A program made the position numbers and the translations under genes. The notes under the pieces were generated by a model. It worked only from the letters and a program-made list of their open reading frames with translations. It made no database searches and had not been told where the DNA came from. From Seleniivibrio woodruffii (GTDB lineage: Bacteria > Chrysiogenota > Deferribacteres > Deferribacterales > Geovibrionaceae): a DNA stretch of 64,000 bases. Where the stretch lies: contig NZ_JAJUIS010000002.1 in assembly GCF_029267515.1 (NCBI RefSeq), positions 124,001 through 188,000 of the forward strand. The letters run 5' to 3'. Below are positions 7,824 through 17,840 of the stretch, piece after piece. Each line of letters starts with the position of its first letter. The stretch's first letter is position 1.

Positions 7824-8963
7824 ATGAATAGCAAGAAATATTTATTCACATCAGAGTCTGTCAGCGAGGGACACCCGGACAAAATAGCGGATCAGATTTC
7901 TGACGCTATCCTTGACGCCATGCTTACCGATGACCCGAACAGCCGTGTTGCCTGTGAAACGCTTGTTACAACAGGACTCGCTGTGGTTTCCGGAGAGGTT
8001 ACCACCAGCACATATGTGGATATACAGTCAATTGTAAGAGAAACAATCAGACAAATAGGATATACAAGAGCTAAATTCGGTTTCGATGCTGATACTTGCG
8101 GCATAATAACAACGCTTAACAAGCAGTCTCCTGACATTGCCATGGGTGTTGACACCGGAGGCGCAGGTGATCAGGGGCTTATGTTCGGCTACGCTTGCGA
8201 CGAAACGCCTGAACTGATGCCCATGCCCATAATGCTTGCACATAAAATAACGAAGAGACTTTCCGAAGTCCGCAAAAGCGGCGAATTAAGCTACCTCCGC
8301 CCTGACAGCAAATCTCAGGTTACAATAGAATATGACGGATATACTCCGCTTCGTGTGGACACCGTTGTCGTAAGCTCACAGCACTCCGAGGATATCAGAC
8401 TTGACGTTCTCAAACACGATATAATCGAAAAAGTAATCAAACCGGTTATCCCCAGCGATATGCTTGACGATAAATGCAAATATCATATAAATCCCACAGG
8501 TCGTTTCGTGATAGGCGGTCCCATGGGGGACTGCGGTCTTACAGGACGTAAGATTATCGTTGATACATACGGCGGCATGGGGCGTCACGGCGGAGGAGCA
8601 TTCAGCGGAAAAGACCCGTCGAAAGTTGACCGCTCCGCAGCATATGCAGCAAGATGGGTTGCCAAAAACATCGTTGCCGCCGGACTCGCAAAAAGATGCG
8701 AAATTCAGGTGGCATACGCTATTGGGGTTGCAGAACCTGTCAGCGTCATGGTGAACACTTTCGGCACGGCCGAAGTTGACGAACAGCTTATCGAAAAAGC
8801 TGTTATGGAGGTTTTTGATCTCACGCCCAAAGGTATCATAACCGCACTCGACCTCCGCAGACCCATTTACAGAAAAACCGCTGCATACGGACATTTCGGA
8901 CGCAGCGAATTTTCATGGGAAAACACCGACAAGGTTGACGCACTTCTGGCAGCAATACGCTGA
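7824..8963 (+). CDS. metK: S-adenosylmethionine synthetase
   Basis: A 379-residue cytosolic enzyme that makes SAM from methionine and ATP. Seen: [20 protein letters not shown] (residues about 11-30), [20 protein letters not shown] (ATP-binding) and the loop [19 protein letters not shown]. Full length. It is followed by ahcY, so the maker of SAM and the remover of the methyltransferase by-product are coupled. No SAM riboswitch can fit in the 10-bp gap before it. Confidence 0.98.
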   Translation: MNSKKYLFTSESVSEGHPDKIADQISDAILDAMLTDDPNSRVACETLVTTGLAVVSGEVTTSTYVDIQSIVRETIRQIGYTRAKFGFDADTCGIITTLNKQSPDIAMGVDTGGAGDQGLMFGYACDETPELMPMPIMLAHKITKRLSEVRKSGELSYLRPDSKSQVTIEYDGYTPLRVDTVVVSSQHSEDIRLDVLKHDIIEKVIKPVIPSDMLDDKCKYHINPTGRFVIGGPMGDCGLTGRKIIVDTYGGMGRHGGGAFSGKDPSKVDRSAAYAARWVAKNIVAAGLAKRCEIQVAYAIGVAEPVSVMVNTFGTAEVDEQLIEKAVMEVFDLTPKGIITALDLRRPIYRKTAAYGHFGRSEFSWENTDKVDALLAAIR

Positions 8964-8979
8964 TAAATAAATTATTCAT

Positions 8980-9010
8980 GCCCGCGAAGTTTTTGACTTT
9001 TGCGGGCTTT
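8980..9010 (+). terminator. Hairpin between metK and ahcY (partial terminator)
   Basis: GCCCGC at 8980-8985 pairs with GCGGGC at 9002-9007, extended by G-U and A-U pairs, then TTTCT. The T-run is short, so it more likely tunes read-through than ends the transcript. Confidence 0.45.
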
Positions 9011-9032
9011 CTGTGCTTATAAGGAGAAAAAG

Positions 9033-10445
9033 ATGGACAATACGCTGAAATACAAAGTCGCCGATATTTCCCTTGCAGATTTCGGACGCAAAGAGATTGA
9101 CATCGCCGAGCATGAGATGCCCGGTCTGATGGCGACCAGAGAGAAATATGCGCCCCTCAAACCCCTTAAAGGAGTACGTATCTCCGGTTCTCTGCACATG
9201 ACCATTCAGACGGCGGTTCTTATAGAGACCCTTACGGCTCTCGGTGCGGAAGTAAAATGGGCGAGCTGCAACATCTTCTCCACACAGGATCACGCTGCCG
9301 CAGCCATAGCGAAAACAGGAGTTCCCGTATACGCGTGGAAGGGTGAAAACCTTGAAGAATACTGGTGGTGCACAGATATGGCGCTGCGTTTTGACGGTGG
9401 CAAAGGACCCCAGCTTATCGTTGACGACGGCGGCGACGCTACCATGATGATACACGTCGGTTATCTCGCAGAAAAAGATCCCTCCATTCTCGACAAAACT
9501 CCCCACGGAGAGGACGAGGCGGAACTCTATAAACGTCTGAAAATCATCCTTAAAGAGAACCCCACAAGATGGCACGATACTGTTAAGGAGTGGAAGGGCG
9601 TTTCTGAAGAGACCACAACAGGCGTTCATAGACTCTATCAGATGATGGAAAAAGGTGAACTGCTGGTTCCGGCAATTAATGTAAACGACTCTGTTACAAA
9701 GTCAAAATTTGATAACCTCTACGGATGCCGTGAGTCACTGGTAGACGGAATCAAAAGAGCCACCGACGTTATGATAGCCGGTAAAGTTGCTGTCGTATGC
9801 GGATACGGAGACGTCGGCAAAGGATGCGCGGAATCTCTGAAAGCAATGGGTGCAATAGTAATTGTTACAGAGATAGACCCCATATGCGCTCTTCAGGCTT
9901 GTATGGCGGGCTACAGCGTTAAAACAGTTGAGGATACCCTCGGTCTCGGAGATATCTATGTTACCACAACCGGCAACAAAGACATCATCCGTATCGAGCA
10001 CATGGAGAAGATGAAAGATCAGGCTATCGTCTGTAATATAGGTCACTTCGACAACGAGATTGAAGTGGCTAAACTCGAAGAATACAAAGGAATTAAAAAG
10101 CTGAATATCAAGCCTCAGGTGGACAGGTACACTTTCCCCTCTGGCAATTCAATATATCTGCTTGCCGAAGGAAGGTTGGTGAATCTCGGATGCGCCACAG
10201 GACACCCTTCGTTCGTAATGAGCAACTCTTTCACAAACCAGACCCTTGCCCAGATAGACCTCTGGACTAACAAGGATAAGTATGAGGCTAAAGTCTACAG
10301 ACTCAGCAAAAAGCTGGATGAAGAGGTTGCAAGGCTGCACCTTTCAAAAATAGGTGCTAAACTTACCACACTTTCAAAAGATCAGGCGGACTACATCGGC
10401 GTGCCGGTTGAAGGTCCTTATAAACCGGAGCATTACAGGTATTAA
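9033..10445 (+). CDS. ahcY: S-adenosylhomocysteine hydrolase
   Basis: A 470-residue NAD-dependent enzyme that splits S-adenosylhomocysteine into adenosine and homocysteine. Seen: the NAD-binding [18 protein letters not shown], the substrate region [26 protein letters not shown] and the conserved C-terminus KPEHYRY. A segment near [20 protein letters not shown] is the roughly 40-residue insertion found in the longer bacterial/eukaryotic-type subgroup. The start is ATG 9033 with AAGGAGA 6 nt upstream; an in-frame TTG at 9000 lies in the hairpin region and is rejected. SAH recycling here uses AhcY; Pfs/LuxS were not seen in this window. Confidence 0.98.
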   Translation: MDNTLKYKVADISLADFGRKEIDIAEHEMPGLMATREKYAPLKPLKGVRISGSLHMTIQTAVLIETLTALGAEVKWASCNIFSTQDHAAAAIAKTGVPVYAWKGENLEEYWWCTDMALRFDGGKGPQLIVDDGGDATMMIHVGYLAEKDPSILDKTPHGEDEAELYKRLKIILKENPTRWHDTVKEWKGVSEETTTGVHRLYQMMEKGELLVPAINVNDSVTKSKFDNLYGCRESLVDGIKRATDVMIAGKVAVVCGYGDVGKGCAESLKAMGAIVIVTEIDPICALQACMAGYSVKTVEDTLGLGDIYVTTTGNKDIIRIEHMEKMKDQAIVCNIGHFDNEIEVAKLEEYKGIKKLNIKPQVDRYTFPSGNSIYLLAEGRLVNLGCATGHPSFVMSNSFTNQTLAQIDLWTNKDKYEAKVYRLSKKLDEEVARLHLSKIGAKLTTLSKDQADYIGVPVEGPYKPEHYRY

Positions 10446-10451
10446 TACCTT

Positions 10452-11819
10452 ATGGTAAAGCAGCATTTTGATATAGTTGTCATCGGTGCCGGTCCTGCCG
10501 GCATCGAATGTGCCAAAAAACTGGCAGACAGCGGAAAACAGGTTTTACTGATAGACAAGAACATAGGCGGCAGTTACTGCTACGCCGGGAGTGTTGTGTC
10601 TAACCTGCTGCTGCATATCAGCTATCTTTACGAAAGAAGCGTCAACAAGGCTTCTAACTTTTTAAGCGTCGATTATGATAAAGTTCCCTCATTCGACTTT
10701 AAAAAAGCTAAAAAGTATATTGACGGCATAACCTCTAAGCTCGTAAAAGATTTTCAGGACGAACTGGAGCAGTCCGGTGTTCAGGTTATCCGCGGAACCG
10801 CTGTTTTCGAAGATGAGAATACCCTGCGTGTTACGGATGAAAAACAGTCCTTTCTTATAGGATTTTCAAAAGCAGTAATAGCCACCGGTTCCAACAATAT
10901 GGCAACAAACGTTCCGTCTACTAAAAAACTCATTGACTCCACAAATATTTTCGAACTGAACGCAACTCCAAAAAGCGTTATAGTTGTCGGCGGCGGTTTC
11001 ATAGGTACCGAGTTTGCAACTTTTTTCAGACGGATAGGTTCCACTGTGACTATTATTGAAAAAACTGAGAAAGTTCTTGCAACCATTGACAGACAGGTTG
11101 TTAAAGACTATGAGGATCAGCTTAAAAAGAACGGAGTTGAGATAATTAAAGGCGTGTCTGTGGAGCGTATAGAGAAGGTCGGCAACAAGACCATCGTTTT
11201 TCTGAGTAACGACACCAAACTTGAATCGGAAGAGGTATTTCTGTCAATAGGCAGAAGACCTAACATGGGCAGGATAGGTGTTGACAGCGCAGGGATAAAG
11301 CTGTGCGAGAGAGGATTCCCTAAGCTGACGAAAAGCCTGCGCACAACCAACAGGAACGTTTATGTTGTCGGCGACTGCACCGGTATCAATATGTTTGTTA
11401 ACTGGGCGTTCATGTCGGCGGATATGGTTGCCAACGACATACTTGAGAAGAGCAAGGTCATATCGGCGGAATACTGCCCGCGTATACTGCATCTGGATCC
11501 GGAGATAGCCGCTGTCGGACTAAGCGAGGACAAGGCGAAGGAATCGGGAATAGAGTGCAAGGTTATCAAACATTCCTTCAAAAATCTTGAAAACGCCATA
11601 ATGTCAGGTACTTTCAAGGGCTTCATAAAGGTTATTTATGACGATGCCACTAAAAGAATCCTCGGATGCCATGCGATTGGCAGTGGTGCGGCGGAACTTG
11701 TAACAACCTTTTCAATGATGATCCAGTCAAGAATATCTCTTAATAAACTTGAAGATTTTGTCTTTAATCACCCGACTTTCTCCGGTGTTTTGGGCGACAT
11801 CGCAGGCAAGGTTAAATGA
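10452..11819 (+). CDS. Pyridine nucleotide-disulfide oxidoreductase family flavoprotein lacking the redox disulfide
   Basis: A 455-residue homologue of dihydrolipoamide dehydrogenase. FAD motif VVIGAGPAGIECAKKL (residues about 9-24), NAD(P) motif VVGGGFIGTEFATFF, second FAD motif VYVVGDCTG and a C-terminal dimerisation domain ending in NHPTFSGVL are all present. The active-site segment that should read GGTCLNVGCIPSK is GGSYCYAGSVVSN (residues 39-51): the two redox cysteines are Tyr42 and Ser47, and the catalytic HPTxSE has Gly for Glu. A standard dithiol-disulfide reaction is therefore unlikely. Soluble transhydrogenase (SthA) and related flavoproteins also lack the disulfide, so an NAD(P)H oxidase or transhydrogenase role is possible. 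It lies 6 bp after ahcY and overlaps plsC by 4 nt. Confidence 0.8.
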   Translation: MVKQHFDIVVIGAGPAGIECAKKLADSGKQVLLIDKNIGGSYCYAGSVVSNLLLHISYLYERSVNKASNFLSVDYDKVPSFDFKKAKKYIDGITSKLVKDFQDELEQSGVQVIRGTAVFEDENTLRVTDEKQSFLIGFSKAVIATGSNNMATNVPSTKKLIDSTNIFELNATPKSVIVVGGGFIGTEFATFFRRIGSTVTIIEKTEKVLATIDRQVVKDYEDQLKKNGVEIIKGVSVERIEKVGNKTIVFLSNDTKLESEEVFLSIGRRPNMGRIGVDSAGIKLCERGFPKLTKSLRTTNRNVYVVGDCTGINMFVNWAFMSADMVANDILEKSKVISAEYCPRILHLDPEIAAVGLSEDKAKESGIECKVIKHSFKNLENAIMSGTFKGFIKVIYDDATKRILGCHAIGSGAAELVTTFSMMIQSRISLNKLEDFVFNHPTFSGVLGDIAGKVK

Positions 11820-12535
11820 AAGCGATTTACAGCCTTTTCGTATGGATAACTTTCGGTCTCACGACCGCTTTCCTTACAGTTTGCGGAGTTCCTTTCGTTA
11901 TTGTCGGCAAAAACCCTTTCTTCTATCTGGCAAGACTTTGGGCAAAGATAAGCTCAAAACTGTTTCTTGTGCGCTATGAAGTTCAGGGGCTTGAAAAGAT
12001 AGAGCCGGACAAGAACTACGTCTTTATGGGCAACCACCAGAGCTATGTCGATATATTTTCCATGATATCCATAATAGACAAGGACTTTCTTTTCATGGCG
12101 AAGAGAGAGCTTTTTTCCATACCGTTTTTCGGCTATGCCATCAAGCATATGGGACTTATCCCTATCGACAGGGGTGAGAGCCGCGAATCACTTAAAAGCC
12201 TTTTCGATGCTGCCAAAAAGATTCAGGAAGGCTATTCTGTGCTCCTTTTCCCGGAGGGAACAAGATCCGAAGACGGAGTTATGCTGCCTTTCAAACGGGG
12301 AGCATTTACACTTGCCGTCCGCACCGGACAACAGATTATCCCTTTCGTGATAGACGGTTCGGGAAAGGTTATGAAGAAAGGGGCGTTTATCATCAATCCT
12401 TTCAGAAAAGTGCGTATATGTTTCCTCGACCCCGTAAGCCCCGACGGAATCAAAGACAGAGAGATGGTTGATATCATAAGAGCGAGGATGGAGGATGCGC
12501 AAAAAGAACTTAGCGGTGCTGGGACTGGGAAGTAA
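11816..12535 (+). CDS. plsC: 1-acyl-sn-glycerol-3-phosphate acyltransferase
   Basis: A 239-residue inner-membrane acyltransferase that converts lysophosphatidic acid to phosphatidic acid. Seen: N-terminal hydrophobic segment (residues about 5-35), NHQSYVDIF (NHxxxxD catalytic motif, about 71-79), KRELFSIPFFGYA, and FPEGTRSEDG (about 138-147). It overlaps the upstream flavoprotein by ATGA and the downstream folK by 41 nt. Confidence 0.94.
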   Translation: MKAIYSLFVWITFGLTTAFLTVCGVPFVIVGKNPFFYLARLWAKISSKLFLVRYEVQGLEKIEPDKNYVFMGNHQSYVDIFSMISIIDKDFLFMAKRELFSIPFFGYAIKHMGLIPIDRGESRESLKSLFDAAKKIQEGYSVLLFPEGTRSEDGVMLPFKRGAFTLAVRTGQQIIPFVIDGSGKVMKKGAFIINPFRKVRICFLDPVSPDGIKDREMVDIIRARMEDAQKELSGAGTGK

Positions 12536-13001
12536 TCTGGGGCGGAAAGCCCGCAATCTTGCCCTTGCCGTAAACGAAATATCCTGCTTTTGTGAGGTTG
12601 TGCGTGTGTCTTCGATATATAAGACCGCATCTTTGCTGCGTGACGGACAGGATGGATATTTTAATCTCTGTATGCTTGTCCGCACGGATTTTCCGCCGGA
12701 AAAACTCCTTTCAGCAGTCAAAAATCTTGAAAAAGTTATGGGCAGAGAGAACACCGGAAGATGGTATACCAGGCTTATAGATATAGATATTATAGACTAT
12801 GACAATATTGTTGCGGAGTTTGACGGTCTTTCTCTTCCCCATAAAGAAATGCAGAACCGCAGTTTCGTTCTTAAACCTCTGGCAGAAATTTATCCTGATT
12901 ACATTCACCCCCTAAGTTGCTTAAATGTCAATGATATGGTAAAAAATATCAAGGACGATCTTGGCATAAGCAAACTGGGGGTGTGCATATGGCGGTCATA
13001 A
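12495..13001 (+). CDS. folK: 2-amino-4-hydroxy-6-hydroxymethyldihydropteridine pyrophosphokinase
   Basis: A 168-residue folate-pathway kinase that transfers pyrophosphate from ATP to the pterin alcohol. Seen: LGLGSNLGRKARNL at the start, KNLEKVMGRE, GRWYTRLIDIDIIDYDN (catalytic DxD-type metal site) and LPHKEMQNRSFVLKPLAEI (LPHP..xxRxFVL.PL signature, here with Lys for Pro). It overlaps plsC upstream by 41 nt and the next gene by 13 nt. Confidence 0.94.
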   Translation: MRKKNLAVLGLGSNLGRKARNLALAVNEISCFCEVVRVSSIYKTASLLRDGQDGYFNLCMLVRTDFPPEKLLSAVKNLEKVMGRENTGRWYTRLIDIDIIDYDNIVAEFDGLSLPHKEMQNRSFVLKPLAEIYPDYIHPLSCLNVNDMVKNIKDDLGISKLGVCIWRS

Positions 13002-13687
13002 CCATCTCAAGACAATACGGTTGCGGCGGTGAATACGTCGCGGAACGCGTCGCAGAAAAACTCGGATTCAAATTCCTTCATAAAGAACTGATACGCATAG
13101 CTTCCGTTCTGATGAGCACAGACGAAGAGAAGCTGAAACAGTTTGACGAGGAGGAGTTTTCCACCATGCGGTCGTTTATGTCGAAATATTTCGACCTGGG
13201 CATGTTCACGGAAATGCTCAGTAAAACCGATTATTCCGAAAAAACTGCGAAAGAGATAGCCATTCAGGAAGCCGAAACTTTTTTCGACAAATACAATCCT
13301 GATACAACTGCGTTCGACAGTGACACTTTTCAGGCGATGATAAAAAAGATAATCATGAAGGCGGCGGACACCACAAATGCCGTGATAATGGGCAGGGGCG
13401 GGGTTTGTATACTTGCAGACGTGCCGGACACGCTGCATTTCAGACTTATTGCCGCGGATGATGACAGGATACGCTGGGTGAGCGCCCGCGAGAACATATC
13501 TAAAAAAGACGCTAAAGAGCGCATTGAAGAAGTTGACAAACGAAAAGAGAAATATTTCAGACACCATTTCGATAAGGATATAAATGACCAGTGGATGTAC
13601 CACGGCACTCTGAATCTTTCGAAACTGGATATAGAAGAGGCTTCGCTTGCTATAACCGCCATCGCGAAGATAAAATTTAAACTCTGA
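12989..13687 (+). CDS. Cytidylate kinase-like family protein
   Basis: A 232-residue protein of the 'cytidylate kinase-like' family (Pfam Cytidylate_kin2 type). The N-terminus VITISRQYGCGGEYVAERVAEKLG shows the family's modified P-loop (SRQxGxGG, without GKS/T). A second segment, AVIMGRGGVCILAD, and the LID-like arginines RERIEEVDKRKEKYFRHHF follow. These proteins are widespread in anaerobes but their nucleotide substrate is not established. The start is ATG 12989 with GGGGG 7 nt upstream; an in-frame GTG at 12983 is less likely. Last gene of the tsaB-metK-ahcY run. Confidence 0.85.
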   Translation: MAVITISRQYGCGGEYVAERVAEKLGFKFLHKELIRIASVLMSTDEEKLKQFDEEEFSTMRSFMSKYFDLGMFTEMLSKTDYSEKTAKEIAIQEAETFFDKYNPDTTAFDSDTFQAMIKKIIMKAADTTNAVIMGRGGVCILADVPDTLHFRLIAADDDRIRWVSARENISKKDAKERIEEVDKRKEKYFRHHFDKDINDQWMYHGTLNLSKLDIEEASLAITAIAKIKFKL

Positions 13688-13697
13688 AACCTTACTG

Positions 13698-13726
13698 TTG
13701 ACTGGACAGTGTTTTAAGCATAATAT
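13698..13726 (+). promoter_or_regulatory. Promoter of hisS-aspS
   Basis: TTGACT, 17 bp, TAATAT; the predicted start lies near 13733, about 18 nt before the GTG of hisS. No T-box or leader hairpin fits in the short leader. Confidence 0.7.
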
Positions 13727-13750
13727 CAGGATTTTGGAGGAATATTTCCC

Positions 13751-15013
13751 GTGTATCAGAAAGTCAAAGGTTTCAGAGATATATACGGACTGGAAGCCAG
13801 ATACTGGAACAAAGTTGAAAAGGTATTCAGGCAGACATTCCGCACGTTCAATTTCGAAGAGTTCTATCTTCCGGTTCTTGAGAAAACAGAAGTATTTAAC
13901 AGAGGCATAGGCTCCACAACAGACATAGTTGAGAAAGAGATGTTCGCCTTCGACGACAGGGACGGCACGTCTGTTTCACTGCGTCCGGAGGGCACAGCGT
14001 CACTTGTCAGAGCGTATGTTGAAAATAAACTGTTCTCAACACCTGGAATATCAAAATACTACTACATAGGTCCCATGTTTCGCAGGGAACGCCCGCAGAA
14101 GGGCAGATTCCGCCAGTTCACACAGGCGGGGATCGAAGTTTTCGGCTCCGGCGGTCCTTCAATAGATGCGGACGTTATTTATCTGCTCTATAAGCTGGCT
14201 GAAAATCTCGGCATAAAGGACTACGTCAGTATGGAGATAAACTCCATCGGATGTCCGAGCTGCCGTCCTGCATACAACGAAAAACTTATCGAATATTTCA
14301 AGGCGAATATAGACCATCTTTGCGGAGACTGCCTGCGCAGACTTGACAAAAACCCCATGCGCATCCTCGACTGCAAGAACGAGTCCTGCAAAAAGATAAC
14401 CGCAGACGCGCCCAAAGCCGTTGACTATCTCTGCGACGAGTGCAAAGACCACTTCGAAGGTGTGAAAAGCTACCTTGACGCGCTCTCTGTTCCATATAAA
14501 GTGAACCCTATGATGGTTCGCGGACTGGATTATTACGTACGCACTGCGTTTGAGATGATAACCGACAAACTCGGCTCCCAGAGCGCCGTGGGTGCCGGAG
14601 GACGCTATGACGGACTGATTCAACTCCTCGGCGGTCCGGACACTGCGGGAATAGGCTTTGCGGTGGGCATAGACAGGCTGGTTAGTCTCTGTATGCTCAA
14701 CGAAACGGAGAAAGAGAACGATCTTGACGTGTTCATCATCAGCTTTAAGGACGTTTCAGACAAAACCGCACTTAAACTTGCGAACGAAATGCGTTCACAG
14801 GGGATCAGTGTCGATATGGACTACGATTTCAGAAAGATGAAGAAGCAGTTCAGCCTTGCCGACAGATACGGTGCACTTTTCACCGTTGTGATAGGTGAGG
14901 ACGAAGCTGCTAAAAACACCGCCGCTGTCAAAGACATGCAGGCTGGTACGCAGGAAGAGATTGAGACCGCAAAGGTTACGGCATATATTATAGATAAACT
15001 CAGGAGGAATTAA
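13751..15013 (+). CDS. hisS: Histidyl-tRNA synthetase
   Basis: A 420-residue class II synthetase. Seen: [17 protein letters not shown], motif 1 region [13 protein letters not shown], motif 2 [20 protein letters not shown] (FRxExPQ.GR..F), the HisA signature [14 protein letters not shown] and motif 3 [17 protein letters not shown]-like ([12 protein letters not shown]). The C-terminal anticodon domain is complete. The start is GTG with GGAGG about 11 nt upstream; no competing ATG is near. aspS follows 1 bp after the stop. Confidence 0.97.
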   Translation: MYQKVKGFRDIYGLEARYWNKVEKVFRQTFRTFNFEEFYLPVLEKTEVFNRGIGSTTDIVEKEMFAFDDRDGTSVSLRPEGTASLVRAYVENKLFSTPGISKYYYIGPMFRRERPQKGRFRQFTQAGIEVFGSGGPSIDADVIYLLYKLAENLGIKDYVSMEINSIGCPSCRPAYNEKLIEYFKANIDHLCGDCLRRLDKNPMRILDCKNESCKKITADAPKAVDYLCDECKDHFEGVKSYLDALSVPYKVNPMMVRGLDYYVRTAFEMITDKLGSQSAVGAGGRYDGLIQLLGGPDTAGIGFAVGIDRLVSLCMLNETEKENDLDVFIISFKDVSDKTALKLANEMRSQGISVDMDYDFRKMKKQFSLADRYGALFTVVIGEDEAAKNTAAVKDMQAGTQEEIETAKVTAYIIDKLRRN

Positions 15014-15014
15014 C

Positions 15015-16805
15015 GTGCTTTCAAACATGGGAGACTGGCGAAGAAGCCACCACTGCGCACAACTTACCGGAAAAAACATCGGCGAAAAGGTCTGTCTTAT
15101 GGGCTGGGTTCAGAGACGCAGAGACCACGGCGGCGTTATTTTCGTTGACCTCAGAGACAGAGAGGGGCTTACTCAGGTTGTAATGAACCCCGAATATAAC
15201 GAAAAAGTCCACGAACAGGGCAACAGCGTGAGAAACGAGTTCGTTATCGCTGTTAAAGGAACCGTTTCCGGCAGACCGGACGGAACAGTCAACACAAAAC
15301 TTCCTACAGGCGAAATAGAGATAATGGTTGACGAACTGCGCATCCTGAACAACGCAAATACTCCTCCTTTTATGATAGACGATTACACCAATGCGAATGA
15401 AGACGTAAGGCTGAAATACAGATACCTCGACCTGCGCAGACAGAAACTTCAGAACAACCTCAGACTGCGCCACGAACTGACACGCACTGTCAGAGAGTTT
15501 CTCTACAGCAGAAACTTCATGGACATCGAAACGCCTTTCCTTACAAAATCAACACCTGAAGGCGCAAGAGACTACCTTGTTCCCAGCCGTGTGAACCCCG
15601 GAAAGTGCTACGCGCTGCCCCAGTCGCCCCAGATGTTCAAACAGCTTCTGATGGTTGCCGGCTACGAAAGATACTTTCAGGTAGTAAAATGCTTCCGTGA
15701 TGAAGACCTCCGCGCAGACCGCCAGCCTGAGTTCACTCAGCTGGATATGGAGATGTCGTTTATCGACAGGGAAGACCTCATGGACCTCATCGAGGACATG
15801 TTCATCCTTATCTTTGACAGAATAAAAGGTATCAAACTGACAAAAGGTTTCCCCAGAATGTCATATGACAACGCTATGGAAAAATACGGTCATGATGCCC
15901 CCGATACCCGTTTCGAAATGTTCCTTAAAACTATCAACGACCTCGTTAAAGATTCCGGATTCAAAGTATTTAACGACACTGTTAAGAACGGCGGGGTTGT
16001 AAAAGCGGTTGTTGCACAGGGAGCAGGAGAGAAATTCTCAAGAAAGGACATCGATGATATGACAGACTTCGTTGTAGGACTCGGCGCAGCCGGTCTTGCA
16101 TACATAAAAGTGAACGAAGACGGTCTCCAGTCGCCTATTGTTAAGTTCCTCGGCGATTCTGCCGATAAGATTGTGAGCGAACTGGGCGCAAAACCGGGCG
16201 ATATCATTTTCTTCGGCGCAGGCAAAAAGGAAATCGTGAACCTTTATATGTCAAAACTGCGTATAAAACTCGCAAATATGCTCGGTCTCATAAAAGAGGA
16301 TCAGTATTCATTCACATGGGTGCTGGACTTCCCGCTGCTTGAATACGATGCAGAAGATAAAAGATACGTCGCTGTTCACCACCCCTTCACAGCTCCGCTG
16401 GACGAGGACGTGGACTATTTTGACACAGATCCCGGCAAGATGCGCGCCAAAGCATATGACCTTGTTCTCAACGGCTCGGAGATAGGCGGCGGTTCCATAA
16501 GGATACACAGAAGCGACGTTCAGGAGAAAATGTTCAACGCTCTCGGCTTCACGGAAGAGGAGAGGGAATATAAATTCGGCTTCTTCATAGAGGCTCTGCG
16601 CTACGGAACGCCTCCCCACGGCGGTATAGCGTTTGGCGTGGACAGACTTGCATCGATACTGACAGGTTCCGACTCCATCAGAGACGTTATTGCGTTCCCC
16701 AAAACGCAGAGAGCAACCGATATGATGAGCGATGCACCCAGCAAAGTGGACGAAAAACAGCTTAAAGAACTCTTTATGCAGTTCAACGTCCCTGAGAACG
16801 ATTGA
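15015..16805 (+). CDS. aspS: Aspartyl-tRNA synthetase (bacterial type)
   Basis: A 596-residue class II synthetase. Seen: N-terminal OB fold ([20 protein letters not shown]), motif 1 [21 protein letters not shown] (in part), [20 protein letters not shown], motif 2 [18 protein letters not shown], the GAD insertion domain of the bacterial enzyme (about residues 300-420) and motif 3 [15 protein letters not shown]. Start is GTG 15015 with AGGAGG 7 nt upstream; an in-frame ATG 12 nt later is less well placed. Whether it discriminates tRNA-Asp from tRNA-Asn cannot be told from the sequence. Confidence 0.97.
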   Translation: MLSNMGDWRRSHHCAQLTGKNIGEKVCLMGWVQRRRDHGGVIFVDLRDREGLTQVVMNPEYNEKVHEQGNSVRNEFVIAVKGTVSGRPDGTVNTKLPTGEIEIMVDELRILNNANTPPFMIDDYTNANEDVRLKYRYLDLRRQKLQNNLRLRHELTRTVREFLYSRNFMDIETPFLTKSTPEGARDYLVPSRVNPGKCYALPQSPQMFKQLLMVAGYERYFQVVKCFRDEDLRADRQPEFTQLDMEMSFIDREDLMDLIEDMFILIFDRIKGIKLTKGFPRMSYDNAMEKYGHDAPDTRFEMFLKTINDLVKDSGFKVFNDTVKNGGVVKAVVAQGAGEKFSRKDIDDMTDFVVGLGAAGLAYIKVNEDGLQSPIVKFLGDSADKIVSELGAKPGDIIFFGAGKKEIVNLYMSKLRIKLANMLGLIKEDQYSFTWVLDFPLLEYDAEDKRYVAVHHPFTAPLDEDVDYFDTDPGKMRAKAYDLVLNGSEIGGGSIRIHRSDVQEKMFNALGFTEEEREYKFGFFIEALRYGTPPHGGIAFGVDRLASILTGSDSIRDVIAFPKTQRATDMMSDAPSKVDEKQLKELFMQFNVPEND

Positions 16806-16845
16806 TAAATTATATAAATATTACAAAAATAAGTAGTTTGCACTT

Positions 16846-16874
16846 TTGACAAACTATTTCATGTGTGATATTAT
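16846..16874 (+). promoter_or_regulatory. Strong sigma70 promoter of the LysM lipoprotein
   Basis: TTGACA, 17 bp, TATTAT: one of the best promoters in the window. The predicted start near 16881 leaves a leader of about 22 nt with a CGGAGG ribosome-binding site. Confidence 0.8.
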
Positions 16875-16902
16875 TATATGTAAACAAAACCCGGAGGATG
16901 AA

Positions 16903-17751
16903 ATGAGCAGAGTAACTAAATTGCTGTTTATGGCTGTTATAGCAGCCGCTGTGTTAGTCTCAGGCTGCACAAAACCTCCCGTTCAGGAGATGGACAACGC
17001 CAGAGCCGCCATGAAGGCAGCTCAGGAGGGCGGCGCAGAAATGTGCGCCGGAACCGAATACTTAGCTGCTAAACAAAAACTCGAAGCTGCGGAAGCAAAA
17101 GTTGCTGAAGCTGAAAAAGGTGGCGATAAAAGTGAGCTTTACAAACAGGCAAAAGCTGAACTGATTGAAGCAGCAGCCGATTTTGAAAAAGTTAAACTTG
17201 TTGCCGCTGAAAGAGCGAAAGTTAACGAGCAGGCTAAAGCCGAGCTTGCAGCTGCAAAAAACAACCTTGCCGCAAATGCTGAGGACGGAGCCAAATACTC
17301 CGCCACATATCAGGCAGCCAAAGCAAAACTTGATGAGGCTCAAGGTCTTATTGACAAATGCGAAGGCGAAAAAGCACTTGCTGTGCTGAAATCTGTTTCT
17401 ACTGACAACGATACCATCCAGAAAGAGATTGCAGAGGGCAAAGCCGCTTCAATGAAAGCGGATACCAAGGGTTCAGCCGCTGCTTCAACTCCGGTTGCAG
17501 GTTCAGTTGAAGATATAATGAAGTATAAAGTCGTCAGAGGCGATAATCTTTGGAATATCTCTAAAGCGAAATACCTCAACCCATTTATGTGGCCGCTCAT
17601 CTATTGGGCTAACAAAGAGCAGATTAAAGACCCCGACCTGATTTTCCCCGGTCAGGTGTTTAAGATCCGCAAAGATGTTGACGCTGACAAAGCGAAAGCA
17701 GTTGACTACTCCAAACACAGAGGACCATGGTCGCTGTTCGACGGCAAATAA
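16903..17751 (+). CDS. LysM-domain lipoprotein with DUF4398-like coiled-coil
   Basis: A 282-residue envelope lipoprotein. Seen: signal peptide with lipobox LVSGC (Cys about residue 22), a long Ala/Glu/Lys-rich helical region (about 25-190) of the DUF4398 kind, an Ala/Ser/Thr linker, and one C-terminal LysM peptidoglycan-binding domain (YKVVRGDNLWNISKAKY...PDLIFPGQVFKI, about 207-260). Such proteins probably tether the outer membrane or a periplasmic partner to the wall. Its own promoter and terminator make it monocistronic. The ATG at 16903 follows CGGAGGATGAA; an upstream in-frame TTG falls inside the -35 box and is rejected. Confidence 0.9.
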   Translation: MSRVTKLLFMAVIAAAVLVSGCTKPPVQEMDNARAAMKAAQEGGAEMCAGTEYLAAKQKLEAAEAKVAEAEKGGDKSELYKQAKAELIEAAADFEKVKLVAAERAKVNEQAKAELAAAKNNLAANAEDGAKYSATYQAAKAKLDEAQGLIDKCEGEKALAVLKSVSTDNDTIQKEIAEGKAASMKADTKGSAAASTPVAGSVEDIMKYKVVRGDNLWNISKAKYLNPFMWPLIYWANKEQIKDPDLIFPGQVFKIRKDVDADKAKAVDYSKHRGPWSLFDGK

Positions 17752-17771
17752 GACAACAATCTTTCAAATAG

Positions 17772-17802
17772 AAAAGCGGAGGTTAACGCCTCCGCTTTTT
17801 TT
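17772..17802 (+). terminator. Intrinsic terminator after the LysM lipoprotein
   Basis: Perfect 8-bp GC-rich stem (GCGGAGGT-type arm at 17776-17783, matching arm 17788-17795), a short loop, and a run of seven T. An A-run on the other side lets it also serve the converging carbonic-anhydrase-like gene. Confidence 0.9.
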
Positions 17803-17840
17803 GTATCTGATATTCTTATTAAAAAAAATGTTACTAATAT

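Noticed and set aside
7814-9032. SAM or SAH riboswitch before metK or ahcY
   Set aside because: The gaps are only 10 and 69 bp; the second holds a short terminator-like hairpin and no SAH riboswitch features.
12188-12754. 188-codon minus-strand frame across plsC and folK
   Set aside because: Both plus-strand genes are recognisable with catalytic motifs; the opposite frame has none.
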